A stretch of DNA of 64,000 nucleotides, taken from Edaphochlamys debaryana. Taxonomy: Eukaryota; Chlorophyta; Chlorophyceae; Chlamydomonadales. The notes under the pieces are model-generated. The model made no database searches and had not been told where the DNA came from. It saw nothing but the letters and a program-made list of their open reading frames with translations. Position numbers and translations under genes: made by a program. Of this stretch, positions 25,391-37,721 are shown piece after piece (position 1 is the stretch's first letter; each line of letters starts with the position of its first letter). Where the stretch lies: contig JAEHOE010000195.1 in assembly GCA_016858145.1 (NCBI GenBank), positions 1 to 64,000 on the forward strand, written 5' to 3'.

Positions 25391-28300
25391 ATGTACTTCG
25401 CTTACGGGTGGCCCAAAGTGGCCTTCACCGAGCTGCAGCCTGGCGACGCCTATGTTTACCTGCACTCGACAGAGAGGTTCTTTTTCGCGGTCTCCAGGAC
25501 CACCGTGCAGCTATGGACTGGCGGAATGTACAGGCTGAAGCTCAGCGAGGTGGTTCGAGGCGAGGACGATGTCCAGCAAGAGGGCTGGCACATGGCAGCC
25601 CTTTGGTCCCCTGCCAAGGCCACGCTGGCTGTCCTGGTGCGCCGGATGCTCGTTATGGTCACCTAGGGGCTGCAGGCTAGCCGGTTTGTGTCTTCAGCGA
25701 CTTGCGGATTGAGGGAACCTTGGTTGGGAGGCCTGGGCACTTGGTGCCACCAGCTCCAGCGTTGCTACCTGACGTCCGTAGAGTTGAGGGATGTCAATTT
25801 GGGTGCACGCAGACGTCGGAGAACTACCTGCACCTCTATGCGATCCACGCGTGGAAGGACACGCTGCTGCCGTCGTGCAACTTCGCGGCAAAGGACATCC
25901 AGAAAGTTGACATCTATCTGCGGAGCAGCATCCGCATGGAGAGCGAGTCGCGGGCGCTCTCTCTCGCGGGCGACAGCCGGCTGTTGCTGGTGGGGTTTGC
26001 CGATGGCACGGTGGCCTCCCTCTCCTGGCACGGCAAGGTGCGCCCAGCCCGTGCAGGAGTATGTCCTTGAGCCTTTGCTGAGCGTTGTCTGGACTCCCTG
26101 GGCTGGATCAGCCACGCTGTTTGCGGGAAGGGCTCCGACGACCCCTATGATTACCACAGCTCACCACGCACACGCCGGCCTCTTCCGGCATGAGCACCCG
26201 TCTCTACCTGCCCACAAATCCCGTGCCCCGTGCTCTGCGTCAACCACCTCACATCCCCCATGCGTCTGGTATGCAGATGAGGGAGGTAGCGTACCCCCTG
26301 GACGACGCAACGGACTACGCGGACCCGGCCACTCTGGACCCGGTGTGGGGCGGCCGCGCCCCACAGTCAGCCGCCGGGGGCCGGGCCGCAGGCGCTGACA
26401 CGCCGGCAGCCTCCTCGGTGGCCGGGGCGCTCGGGGCCCGCACGCCCTCCCGCCAGGGCAGCGCGCCGGCGACGCCCCCGCCCGAGCCCCAGGCGTGGCA
26501 GCAGCGCATCCCGGGAGCTGCGCCCGCGTCGCCGGACGCGCGTGCAGCCGCAACCGACAGCGGGGCCGGGGCGGTCGGGAGCCCGCCCGGCACGCTGTTC
26601 GCGGCAGCGGCCGCCATTGCGTACGGCACCAGCACACCCGGGAACGGCACGCTGCCGGGGCAGCCGCCCGCGCCCATGCAGCCCGAGCCCTCCCGCTCCA
26701 TAATTGCCATGAGCTACTGCGAGCTGTCGCGCCAGGTGGGCCGCGGCATAGGGGTGGGGACCCGCCTCTCGGGTGTAGACCTGGGCACTTTCGGGGCGCC
26801 GCTGACCGTCGGGAAGAGCGCACTCCCTGCAAGGTTGTGAGCTGCCGCTCTCCCGCGGCTTGCTCCCGCTTGCCCGCGGCTTGTGGTCAAACCTCGTCCC
26901 CTCTCTCGCTGACGTTGTGGCCTACCGCCCCGCCTCCTCCTCCCCTTCCCGGGCCCCCCCTCCAGGTGGTCATGGTCCTGGACGACGGGGCGTGCGCGGT
27001 GTGCGGCACCTCGGACGGGGGCCTGAGCCCGCTGGGGGAGCTGTGCTTCGGCCGCTGGCTGTGCGGGCCCTCGGCGCAGGCGCTGTGCGCCCGGGTGGGC
27101 GCGCGGGCGCAGCTGATCGCCGTTGGGCGGGCCAACGGCGAGGTGGACCTCTTCCGCCTGCACCGGACCGCCCTGGGCTCGCCGGGCCCGGGCGAGGGCT
27201 CGGTGAACGGCGGCTCGGCGGCTGGCAGGGCGGCGCAGGGCGCCGCGGGCGGCAGCGGCGGGGGCGCGGGCGCGGGCGTGGGGGGCCTGGAGCCGCCCGT
27301 GCGGACGCTGTCGCTGGAGAGCTGGGGGCATAAGGTGCAGCAGACGGGGTCCGTGGTGCAGGTGAGAGGGCTTGTTGGGCGGGGGATGGGGGCGTGGGCG
27401 CAGGCTGTCGGCCTCTGGGCTTGGCCCTCGGTCGGGCGAGGCACGACTTGACCTCTGGCGGGCTGCTTCAGTGCATCCCGGCTGCCCCTGCGCAGACCCT
27501 GCCTTCTCACTGCTCCCTCCTTTCACACATTCGCCGCCTCCCTTCCCCACATCCGCCAGGTGGAGTGGTCTCCCGACTGCCGCGCGCTGGCGGTGGGCTA
27601 CGCGGGCCAGGGGGTGGTGGTGTGGTCGCCCAGCGGCTGCCGCCTCATGTGCTCGCTGCGGCAGCCGGGGCCCTCCTCGGTGATGCCCTCGCCCGCGCCC
27701 TCCAACGCGGCGCGCATCCTGGGCCGGCCCAGCCTGGGGCTGGCGGGCATGGGCTCGGGCATGTCGTGGCGGAGCGCCTCGGGCCACCCGCTCACCTTCG
27801 AGGGGCTGGGGGGCTCGGCAGGGCCGCAGGTGGGCGCATGCGGCGCGCAGGGAATGGGTTGATGCTTCCGCGTGCGTATGCGGTCCCGGGAGTAAATGGG
27901 CGCGTGTCATTTAAGGCTGTCTAGCAGTGCGGCCCCTGCGGCACGGCTCTGCCCCTGCAGGGCGGTGCATCGCGAGTCCCCATCCGTCGGCCAACGCCGC
28001 ACTGTCCTTCACCACGGCCTCTTTGCACACCACCTCCTGCCCCAACCGCAGGTGCCCATGGACGGGGGCGTCACGGCGCTGTGCTGGGGCCCGCTGGGCT
28101 ACGTGCTGTCGGTGGCAGAGGCGGGCGGCGACGGCGGGCTGGGCGGCGGGGGCGGGGGGCTGTGCGAGGTGGCGTTCGCGCACAGCCTGGCCTCCCACCA
28201 CCGGGTGGCTCACGGGGGGCTGGGCAGCAGCCTGGCGGACGAGGAGGTGCACGTGCTGCAGGTGGGGCGCGTGGGGGTGGGCGTGCGGGTGCTGTCGTGC

Positions 28301-31300
28301 GGTGGGTAGGGCAGGGCTTGCAATGCGGTTCATCGTCACGTGCATTATCACCTTGGCAAGGGCCGCACCAAAGGGCTTAGCTTGCCAGGTAGGAGTCCGC
28401 GTCGGCAAGGCTGGGCGCTCCTGCAACATCTCCTTTGCTGTTCAACCCCCCCCCCCCTTACGTAACAACTTCTCATCAGGGCCACGACCGACTGCTACTG
28501 ATCCGCGAGGCGGGCGAGGCGGCGCTGGCCGGTGTGCCTTGGGCCACCGGGGGCGACGCCGCAGACGCCGTGGGGCAGGTGCGGCGGGCTGGGACCTGGG
28601 AGCAGTGAGTTTGCAGCCCCGGCATGATGTCCACCGACCTCTGCCACCACCACCACCACCCACGCCCCTCCCGACCCCGCCTCCCAGCCCAACCTTTACA
28701 AGCCCCCGTCCGAACCCGCAGGTGGGCGACCTGACCGTCTCCCACGTGCCCGCGCCCCACTCCTACGTGGCCGCCAACTGGCCGCTGCAGCGCTCCGCCG
28801 TGAGCGCCAGCGGCTCGGACATCGCGGTGGCGGGGCGGCAGGGGCTGGCGGTGTACAACAGGGCCACGGAGAGGTGGGCCGGGGGGCTAGTTGGACGGGT
28901 GGTGTGGAGGGAGGTCGTCGAGGGAGGCCTCTGGGCAGCCGAGCGGCGCACATGAATCGGTCACATACATCCATGCTCTCCCCGCTGGTGCCCCTGGCGT
29001 CGGCGCGTTCCCGCTCAGCAACAAACACCCGCTGGTGCCACCTTCCTGTGCATGTGCTCCTACCTTCGCTACATGCTCCTACATGCTCCTCGTGCCAATC
29101 CAACCTTCATGTTTGCGTGTTTACTCGCTCCAGGTGGCGGCTGTTCGGTGACGTGAGCCAGGAGCGGCAGGTCTCGTGCCGGGCTCTTGGGTGGCTGTCC
29201 GCGGGAGTGCTGGTGGCGTGCTCGGGGCCGGACCCTGAGGGCTCTGACGCGCGCGGCGGCGGCGGGGGCGGCGGCATGGTGGGGGGCCTGGTGGGCGGCG
29301 GCGCTGGCGGCGTGAGCGGCTGCGAGCTGCTGCTGCTGCCCCGCTACCACCTGGACCTGACCTCCCTGCTGGCCAGGTGGGCCCGGGGCCGGGGCCTTGT
29401 GCAGCTTCCCAGCGTGCAGCTCGAAGTATGCGGCAGTTCACCGCGGGGTTGAGGTTGGGGTTGCGTACAAGCCCAGGCTAAGGCTGTACTGCACTCTGCT
29501 CACCAAGCTAACAGTGGTGTTTGCCGGGCCTCACCGCGCCTCGCCACTCCCGCAGGTACCCGCTCCAGCAGCCGCCCCTGGCGATGGACTGCCTGGGGTC
29601 GCACATCCTGCTGGCCTGCGAGCCACTGGAGATCACGCTGCTGGAGGTGGGCATCGTGGGCGAGCTCTCGCCCACCGGCAACCCGCGCGCCGTGATCTCG
29701 GCCGTACGGCAGATCTCCATGTTCGATGTGGGTCGGCACCTGTCCGACGTGGCGCTCGTCCCGCTGCTGCCCGTGGCGGCGGCGGCCGCCGCCGGGCCCG
29801 CGGGCCCTGCGGTTGCCATCACCACCGCTGGCGGCGGCCTGGTGGCGGCGGGTGGCGGCACGGGCGCCAACAACGGCGCCGGCGGGGCCGGGGCGGCGGG
29901 GCCGGCGGGAAACGGCGTGGTGGCGTCCCCTCGGCAGTGCGTGCTGCTGCGGTGGGGCGGGCTGCTGAGCGTGTTGGACCTTGAGCGGGGCTCCGAGGTG
30001 GCGCTGGCCTCAGAGGTGGAGGCCTTTTGGCTCTCCGACGCAATCACGTGCGAGGCCGGCACCGCATTTGGCGGCCCCGGGCTGCCAACCAGCCCCATGC
30101 TGGGACCCCTGGGACTGCAGGGTGGTGGAGCGGGAGGAGCGGGTGTTGGGGGGCAGCAGCAGGCCAAGCCGCAGTCTCAGTCCTCCAGCGACCTCGAAGC
30201 GCTGGGGGCCGAGGCCGCAGGCCACCTGGCCGTCGCCGCCGCCACCGCCGTCGCGGGCGGGACCCTGGACCTGCCCGTCCGGCCCGCGCCCCTGCAGCCC
30301 TCCTCCCAGGCCTCCTCCCACCACAACCCGCACGCGCACCACCACAACCGGACAGAGTCCACCGCCAGCACCTCGGCCGCCGCAGCAGCGGCGGCCGCGG
30401 CGGCGGCTGCCACGCTGGAGGTGGAGATGCCCTGGTGGCTGTACGGGCCGGCGGGCATGCAGCTGTGCTTCCCGTCGTCGCTGGGGCCGGGCGCGGCGGG
30501 GCTGGCGCCGGCGCTCAGCTCCCGGGAGGGACACGACATCGAGCTGGAGTTTGACCAGGTGCGTGGGCCAGGGTCGGCAGGGGGAGGGCGAATTGGTTAT
30601 GCGGGCTTGCAGCCGGATGCCGGATGCGTGGCTCTCGCATGGGCATAGGTGCTCGACCAGATCCGGAGCGTCAGTGTCTGTGGCCTACTGTCTGAGGAGC
30701 CCCGCCTGTGGAACCCGGACACCCCTATTGCCCGTCATTGTCATGATGGCGCTGGGCAGTGTTTCGCATTTTGAGACGGCGCGAGTCACTCGTCCTCTAC
30801 CATGCGGAGCCTTAGCTGTAAACACTGATCCTTGAAAGCCTCGCAACTACTCACGCCGCGCAACTCTGCCCTTTCCTCCCCTGCTTGATTGTGAATCCCC
30901 CCCCCTCGCAGGAGGTGTACCCAGTGGGTATCTCCCTGGCAGACGACGCCATCATCGGCATCACGCAGCGCATCGCACGGGGGGCGGCGGGGCTGCTGAC
31001 GCTGCCGCCCGGCCTGGGCGCGGGCGGGGGCGGCGGCGCCGCCGTGGCCTCGGCCTCGCAGCTCCCCTGCTTCCACCCCATCCCGGAGTCGCAGCCCGTG
31101 CTCCCCTGCCTGCTGCGGAGGTGCGGCCGCGGGCGGTTCGGGCAAGGGAGTCCAGGTCGCGTCGCAAGCTGCCCTGCGCCTGCCACGAAAGACTCACCCC
31201 AGTGAACCCGCGGGCTTAGCCCCGGGTTCTCCTAGCTCAGGGCTCCACTTGCCCTCAACCCCAACCTCACCCTTCGCCCTTCACCCTTCGCCCTTCACTC

Positions 31301-34130
31301 TTCACCCCCACTCCCCAGGCTGCTGCAGCGGGGCGCGTTCGCCGAGGCCGTGTCCCTGGCCCGGCGGCACGCTCGTGGCCCCCACTTCGCCCGCTCCCTG
31401 GAGTGGCTGCTGTTCACGGCGCTGGAGATCGAGACCAACGCCTCCTCGGCCTCCAAGGCGGCGGGAGGAGGCGGCGGCAAGAAGGGCGGCCAGGCGGCCG
31501 GCACGGGGCTCACGCCGCGGAGCGCCTTCGCCTCGGAAGGCGGGGACGGCAGGCCGCGGGGAGCGCCGCAGGTGGGTGAAGGGACGGGGGCAGACACCCG
31601 CCACAGGCCAGGGTGGGATGGCGGTGCTCAACCTCAACCTCAACCTCCCAGGCGTTGGGAGGTCGGAAACCCACCAAGTTATTGCTGCAGTCTCTCCCTC
31701 ACGGCAGCGACACCCCATCGTACACCCTAACCGCTCCTCCGCTTGCACTCCTTTCCTCTCTTCGCCGCCCTCTCCACCCCACCCCTTCACTCTTCTCTTG
31801 CATCACACCCCACCGCACGTATGCAGACTCTTCTCCAGGCCGCATCAGAGCTTGTGCGGCACTTCCCCACGCTGTTCGCGGAGGTGGTGGTCTCCGTGGC
31901 GCGCAAGACGGATGCTGCGCTGTGGCCGCCGCTGTTCGACGCCGTGGGCCCCCCCTCCTCGCTGCTGGAGGGGCTGGTGGAGGCGGGGGAGCTGGCCTCG
32001 GCCGCCTGCTTCCTGCTCATCATCGACCGGTGGGTGGGCTGGGCCGAGGGATGGATGGCGGGGGAGGCCCTGGGCAGCCACAGCGCACAGGCTGGCATGC
32101 TGGGGCGGGGCCCGCACGGCACTACGGGGTTTCAAGGTGTGTGCGGGCTTTCTGCTTACGAAGTTGGCCCCGCAGCCCCCATCAAAGCTGCCCGCCACGG
32201 AGGCCGCCACATCGTCTCCACCCGCGGACCGAGCGCCAACCTGCCGCCTACCCGCCCTCGCCCTCTCCGTCCGTCCCTGCAGACTGGAGGGTGCGCCCTC
32301 GGCCCAGGCCCAGGCGCTGCGGCTGATGCGCGCCTCCCTGCGGCGGGGGCAGTACCCGCTGTGCTGCGAGCTGCTGCGCTTCGTGGTGCCGCCCTCGGAG
32401 ACCGCGGAGCCGGAGCCGGGCTCCGTGGGGCCCTCGGAGGGGGGCGCGTCGGCGCCGGGCCCAGGTGAGGCGCGGGCGGGACCGGATCCGCAGCATTACC
32501 TGAAGCTGGGTGCGAATGTCGTGGCCGCGAGAAGGGTATGGTCGGTGAAGACGTGTGCATCGGTGGCAAAGGACGCTCCCGGGCAAATGTGCTCTGTTCC
32601 CCGCCTCATGCCCCGCTCTTGTCCACCCGTGCCGCAGAGCTGTCCTTCTCCATCGACGCCGATGCGGCCGCGGCGCTAGCGGGCGCGGCCGCGAGCGCCG
32701 CCTCCCGGGGCGCCTCGGCCGGCGGCGCAGGGGCCTCCGCGCCCGCGCCCGCGTCCCGGGGCGGCAGCGCCGGGGGCTCGGGCGCCGCCCGGGACGGCGA
32801 ACACCCGAGCGGCAGCGGCGCCGGCGCCGGCGGGGACCAGGGCGGCGGCCGGACGTGGCTGGGCTGGCTGCTGGGGTACAGCGGCGGCCAGCCGCAGCCA
32901 CAAGACGGCACCCCAGAGAACCACAACCAGCAGGATCAGCCCACAAGCCAGGCGCAGCAGCAACCGGCGCAGGCCCAGGGTCAGCAGCCCTCTGCCGGCA
33001 GCGGCGGCAAGGACGCCCGCGACTCCCCTGCCGCCAGGCCCCGGCCGCGGCCCTCCCTGGACGGCCTCAGCGCGGGCGCCGCCGCCGTGGCCTCTGGCGG
33101 CCCGAGCGGCGGCGCAGCCGCCGCCGCGCGCGTCCAGGCCACGCTCGCGCTGCTGGGCGGCCCCGAGGGCGCGGTGCGCGCCGCCGCCGCGGCGGCGCTG
33201 GGCTCCGGCGCGTCGCCCGGCAGCCCCGCGGGCCGCGCCGGCTCCTCCGCCAACCCGGGCGGCCTCTCCGTCCTCACGGGCGTGGGCGGCGGCGTGGGCT
33301 CGGCCTCCTCCGCCTGCTCCACCGGCCCCGCCCTGGCCCAGATGCTCATGGCCGCCGCCGCCGCCTCCGTCGCCAACAACTCCTCCGCCGCCACCGCGCG
33401 CGCCGCGTGCCGGCTCGTGGCGGAGCACGCGTGGGGGCTGCTGGAGTCGGGGCACCTGGCGGCTCTGGGCCAGCTGGCAGCTGCCAGCGCCTTCCTGCCC
33501 GGCGGCCTGTCCGGGCTCATGGCCGCAAACCGCGACTCCCACTACGCGGCCGCGGGCTGCGCCACGCACACGGCCCTGGAGCTGCTGACGGCGCTCGCGC
33601 TGGCCGTGGCGGAGCTGCCCGTGTGGGCGAGCGAGGACGTGGAGGCGGCGGCGGTGGCCGTGGAGGCGCTGTGCCGAGAGGTGGGCGCGGTGGCGTGGGC
33701 GGTGGCGCTGGCGGTGCTGCTGGTGGACGCGGCCGCGGTGACGGCTTTCCGGGAGGAGCAGCCGGCCACGTGGGCGCAGTTCGTGTCGCTGCTGCATGCG
33801 GACGCGAACTTCAGCTACCTGTGGGACATTGTGGAGGTGCTGTCTGGGAACGAGGGCGAGGCGGGGGCGGAGGGAGGCGCGGGCGTGAGCGGGGGGCTTG
33901 GGGCGGGAGCCGGGGCGGCGGGGGCAGGGGCGGCAGGCGAGGGCGCAGGGGCGGGGAGTGTGTTTGTGGGCGGGCAGCTGCAGGCGAGCGTGGGGAGGGT
34001 GGAGCTCCGGCCGTTGGTGGCGGGGAAGCGGGATGTGGGTCGGGACCTGGAGGGCGACAGCGAGGGTTGCTCTGCGTCGCCCGCGCCGCCGCGCGCGGGG
34101 CAGGTGGTCATCACGGGGGCGCACTCGTAG
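25391..34130 (+). CDS. RIC1: RIC1 homologue (subunit of the RIC1-RGP1 Rab6 exchange factor)
   Basis: RIC1 pairs with RGP1 on Golgi membranes to activate Rab6/Ypt6. Fifteen exons: 25391-25636, 25813-26037, 26277-26735, 26966-27361, 27560-27829, 28052-28261, 28480-28578, 28722-28873, 29134-29376, 29556-30558, 30912-31120, 31319-31571, 31827-32029, 32283-32464 and 32638-34130. All are GT-AG and join in frame to 1880 residues. The start MYFAYGWPK matches the family N-terminus. Exons 1-9 encode the beta-propeller half (for example VEWSPDCRALAVGYAGQGV and MDGGVTALCWGPLGYVLSV). The alpha-helical RIC1 domain follows: CLLRRLLQRGAFAEAVSLAR, FPTLFAEVVVSVARKTDAAL and LFDAVGPPSSLLEGLVEAGE. Animal RIC1 is about 1420 residues. 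The excess is Ala/Gly/Ser-rich inserts in exons 3, 4 and 10 and a 490-residue low-complexity C-terminal exon. No frame breaks. Confidence 0.92.
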
Positions 34131-34764
34131 CCGCCTGGCGCCGCCCGTCAGGGAGCCGAGACGGCAGGGACAAGGAGCCCATTATGCTGCTCGCTAAGAG
34201 GAGGCGGTGAGGCCGAGCAGGGAGGCTGAGCTGATGATTAATTGTGTGGGGGCTTCTTCCTAGCCCAGCGGGTAGGCTGGTTGGTACAGGAGTGGGGGCT
34301 ATGTAGAGCTTGGGCTAGCGGCGACAGGCGTAATGGGTTATCGCTGTGCATCTGACGCGGTATTTAGGCGCTCGTTTGATCCATGTCACGTGGGACCCAG
34401 CGGAGGCTGGGGCAATGAGTGAGGCTTGTGGGTGACATCGGAGAGTCGCGTTGGGTAGCGGCCGGGGGGGTAGCCAGTGCTCAGGATCAGTTGGACCTGC
34501 ATAGGCGGTTGGGGCACAGGAGGAGCCTTTGCGGCAGGGCACAGGCGCTTGCATCGGGACTGGACCGCTGCACGGCATGCCGAGGCCTTGGCGGTTGGCG
34601 CGGCACGGGCGCAGTGTGGCCCGGGAGGCTTGGCCGTTGTACAGATTCCACACGTCCCCTGGGCCCTGGCTGGGCAGGTACTGCCCGCGTAGGGCAGGCT
34701 GTGGGCCTGTGCTCGCAAGGCAAGCCTTGCTGGCCGAGCAACACCTGGAGCGGAGCAACAGGTG
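34131..34764. other. intergenic downstream of RIC1
   Basis: Presumed RIC1 3' UTR up to the left inverted repeat. No coding segment and no TGTAA signal was noticed. Confidence 0.5.
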
Positions 34765-35143
34765 CAACCCCCCTCCCCAGATGAGCTACGCACGTACGCA
34801 GCTGCAAGGAAGAGGCGGCCAGCAAGCTTTGAGTGGTCTGTTGACCAAAGTACCGGTAGTACCTCGCTGCAAGCCCCCAAAGGCACGCTGCGCCTCTTTG
34901 GGCTCGCTGCCTCGCTCGGCCCCCGCCTGCAAGCCCGCCACAGCAACCTCCAACCAATAGTGAAACCTTCGTTCTAGGACAGCGTCTGCTTGTACGGCCA
35001 ACGGCCCAACTAACTGCGCAGCTGCCCTTTTAACGGCCACGTGCCCAAAGAACCGCAGTACGGCTGCGCCCCCTCCTTCGCGCCGTACAGGGAGTCGGGA
35101 GCTGGGGAGCTGCGAGCTGGGCGTAATGCCGTTACCGAGGGGA
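34765..35143 (+). repeat. left copy of a 350-380 bp inverted dispersed repeat
   Basis: From CCCTCCCCAGATGAGCTACG to GTAATGCCGTTACCGAGGGG this stretch is repeated in reverse orientation at 41655-41995, with only scattered substitutions and a few indels of up to about 30 bases. The copies contain no intact gene, though an open frame runs through both. Confidence 0.93.
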
Positions 35144-36385
35144 GGCGAGCGGGGCTAACGTGTGCGCGCGGCGGGTGTTGGGGGCCCGACCGACTGCGTG
35201 CTGCGTGTTGGGACCAGGGCCGGCTGCGCTCGCGGGCTGACTTGCAAATGAATAAGCGGCGCCGGGGGGTCGGCTGCCGGCTGTGAGGCGCGGGAGAAAC
35301 GCACGGGGAACGCAAGGGAATCTCGGCAGGAACTCGGGGCAAACTCGGCCGAAACTCGACTGTTACAACCGCCGCCTCGTACCACGTACCGCCTGACGCC
35401 TCCGGCCTCCGCCAGCGACCGCTCACTCGCCCATCTAGCAGCCACAAGGGCACTCCACCGCCAGCCGCCCCATAGTCAGCAGCAGAGCAGCTACTGTGAC
35501 AAGGACACCGCACCACCCTCCGACCATCGACCGCCTACTTGCACGTGATCTGCAGCGTCTTGGGGAACGCGTACTTTGGCCAGGTGTTGGCGTCAACCAC
35601 GACTTCTGGCGAGTTCACTGCGTTGAACGAGTATGCAATCTGACCAGAAGCGCCAGAGCTGAAGGGAACACCAATGCCCGCGAAGGACACGCCAAGAGAG
35701 TCTGCCGGGTTCCATCCACCGCCGAGCCCAACTCGCGCAGCGATTGTGCCAGGCCGAAGCAGGCAGAGTGCATGCCCGGTGGCGACAGGTCCCCAACGAG
35801 CGTGTCGCGCAGCGCGGCCTGCGCGCGGCGTCCGGGGTGGAGGGGCGTGGCGAGGAGGTCGGGTGGGCAGTCAGAACGTCGGCGCCACGGGCGCCGCCGG
35901 CCCTGGCGAGGCCCTGGCAGACCGGACAAGCCGGGCGTCATGGCGCCCAGGGCACCCAGCAAGGTGCCCGCACCCGGACGGCCCGCCCAGGGCCCCAACC
36001 CAATCCGTTGTATGCGACGCAGCGTTAGCCCCCAGCAGCCGCTCCGTCCTAGTGCGCAAGTCAATTGCCGACCACCACAGGGGGGCATGCTTGTAGATGC
36101 GCAGCCCCCGCCACACACAGTCCGCTCCCTCGTTCATGAGCACCGGGTTCCCGTGGGGCCTCCACATGCTCACCTCACCCGCTGGCCTCCTCGCTGGGCC
36201 CCTCCCGCTCCTTGATAACGTAATCCAGCGCGGTAGCCAGACCATTGGCGTGGCGGCGCAGGGGTTCCAGGTCCCGCGTTGCCGCGTTGGACATAGCCCC
36301 CCGGGACCCCTCTACCGCGCATACGGACCATTCATCCAAGCCGGATCAACGGCCCACAACCTCGTAACCGCCCAGAAAGGCCTAC
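35144..36385. other. non-coding or degenerate sequence inside the inverted-repeat segment
   Basis: Apart from the short minus-strand exon-like piece at 35535-35753, I recognised nothing here. Minus-strand open frames at 35.6-36.2 kb encode stretches such as MWRPHGNPVLMNEGADCVWR that look exon-like, but they have no matching splice partners or known family. Confidence 0.35.
35535..35753 (-). pseudogene. exon-like C-terminal fragment of unknown protein
   Basis: The minus strand encodes about 72 residues ending in a stop at 35535, with ordinary composition (GWNPADSLGVSFAGIG, NTWPKYAFPKTLQITCK) unlike the low-complexity shadows around it. No start codon, no upstream acceptor of the right phase and no known family was recognised. 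It could be the last exon of a truncated gene. Confidence 0.25.
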
Positions 36386-37052
36386 CACGGTGCCGAACTT
36401 GGCCATGGCGCCCGCCGCAAAGCCCAGCGTGATGGCGGCCTTGCGGCTGGCCATGCGGTCCGACACCACGCCTGGGCAGGGGCACATGGGGAGGCGAGGC
36501 GGCGCAGGCGCAGGAGTGGGCGGAGCGGCTGTCTGAGCGGTGCCGCCCATGCCCCGAGGCCGCCCGCCAGGCCATGTCGCCGCCCACTCCGTGCCACTCC
36601 GAGTCCTCACCTTGCACATGCGCGCGACGTAGGAGAAGGCCTCCAGCAGGCCCTCGAAAGTGCCCATGGACCGCATGCTCTTGTTCAACTCAGACACCTG
36701 GCGTTTGCAAAGGCAAGCAGGAGAGGCAGGTGGGGCCAGGTGATGTGAGTTGGAGTGCGGGGAGGTGAGCCGGGCTTGTCGGAGACCAGCTTAGCCCCGA
36801 ACCCCGGCAGGAGCGCCACGAGCCGTCACGCCCGCCCCTCCACGCCCTCCGTCCGCCCCACCCGGCTCCATGGACTCGCCACCCGCCCCAACCGCCAACC
36901 GTCCCAACCCTCGATCCCAGTCGCACCATATAGATGGGCAGCGCCGTGCTGAACACGCAGCTCGCGCACGTGGGCGCCGCCGAGGTGCAGCATATGACCC
37001 AGATCGAGCCCAGGATAGCGTCCGGCGCCGGCGCCGCCCCCGCCGCGGCCAA
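36386..37052 (-). pseudogene. N-terminal fragment of an MFS transporter
   Basis: Three exon-like segments on the minus strand: 36927-37052, 36611-36697 and 36386-36471. They encode a hydrophobic first helix (ILGSIWVICCTSAAPTCASC), then LPIYMVSELNKSMRSMGTFE, a second helix, and GVVSDRMASRKAAITLGFAA. The last contains motif A of the major facilitator superfamily (G-x-x-x-D-R-x-x-x-R-K) after helix 2. Exons 1 and 2 join in frame, but exons 2 and 3 differ by one base in phase, although the protein reads on perfectly across them. No further transmembrane exons were found downstream, so only about 3 of 12 helices are present. It is most likely a truncated, frameshifted copy; an assembly error in a real gene is the alternative. 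Confidence 0.45.
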
Positions 37053-37422
37053 GGATCACCGCCACGGCTGCGGGCGAGGCAACGGCTGTGCAGCCCACAC
37101 CCACACGGCACTCCCGGTCGCCCCACACTGCCCATCCGCCGCGCCGTGCTCTGGGACTTCTACCACCCATTCCTTAGGGTCCTACGAGGCCCCTGACCAC
37201 GGTTCTGTGAACGCGGCCCTGCTCTCACGGCCGCGGTCGAGGCTAGGGTGCCCATGCGACATCCCTGCATGTCGACAACCGGCCGCTAGCCCAGGCCCTC
37301 ACAGGTCAGCTGAGAAACTGTCCTGCCTGCTGCGTTGACGTCCGGCAGGTCGTAGCGCTGCACAAGCGGGGCAGCTGCAGCACTCGACCGATTCGAGCGA
37401 GCCTGCAGCGGGGCCACCTTGC

Positions 37423-37482
37423 AAGTATAGGCCCTTTAAGTATAGGCCCTTTAAGTATAGGCCTTGCAAGTATAGGCCCTTT
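37423..37482. repeat. 15-bp tandem repeat AAGTATAGGCCCTTT x4
   Basis: Four head-to-tail units start at 37423, 37438, 37453 and 37468. The third has TTGC in place of CTTT. They lie 240 bp upstream of the nuclease-kinase gene and stand out as AT-richer than their surroundings. Confidence 0.93.
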
Positions 37483-37721
37483 AATTAGCGTAAGCACGCA
37501 TGTCGCGTATAGCGCTATTCCATCCCGCGAGCAGCTGGCGGTTGCGAGGTTGCTGATGCGCCGCATCCCGGCCCCGCCCCCCGGCGTCTAAAACCTGCGT
37601 CCCTCACCTCGCTTCGGTCTGCAGAGGCCACACATAAGCCCGTCGCCGTCGCTGACCTATCGCGGGCCGCTTCGCCAATTCGCGATTCGCATGCACCTCA
37701 GCCGCTGAGCCCGTAGCGTGC

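Noticed and set aside
29819..30043. Possible small Arg/Pro-rich minus-strand protein
   Set aside because: Shadow of RIC1 exon 10.
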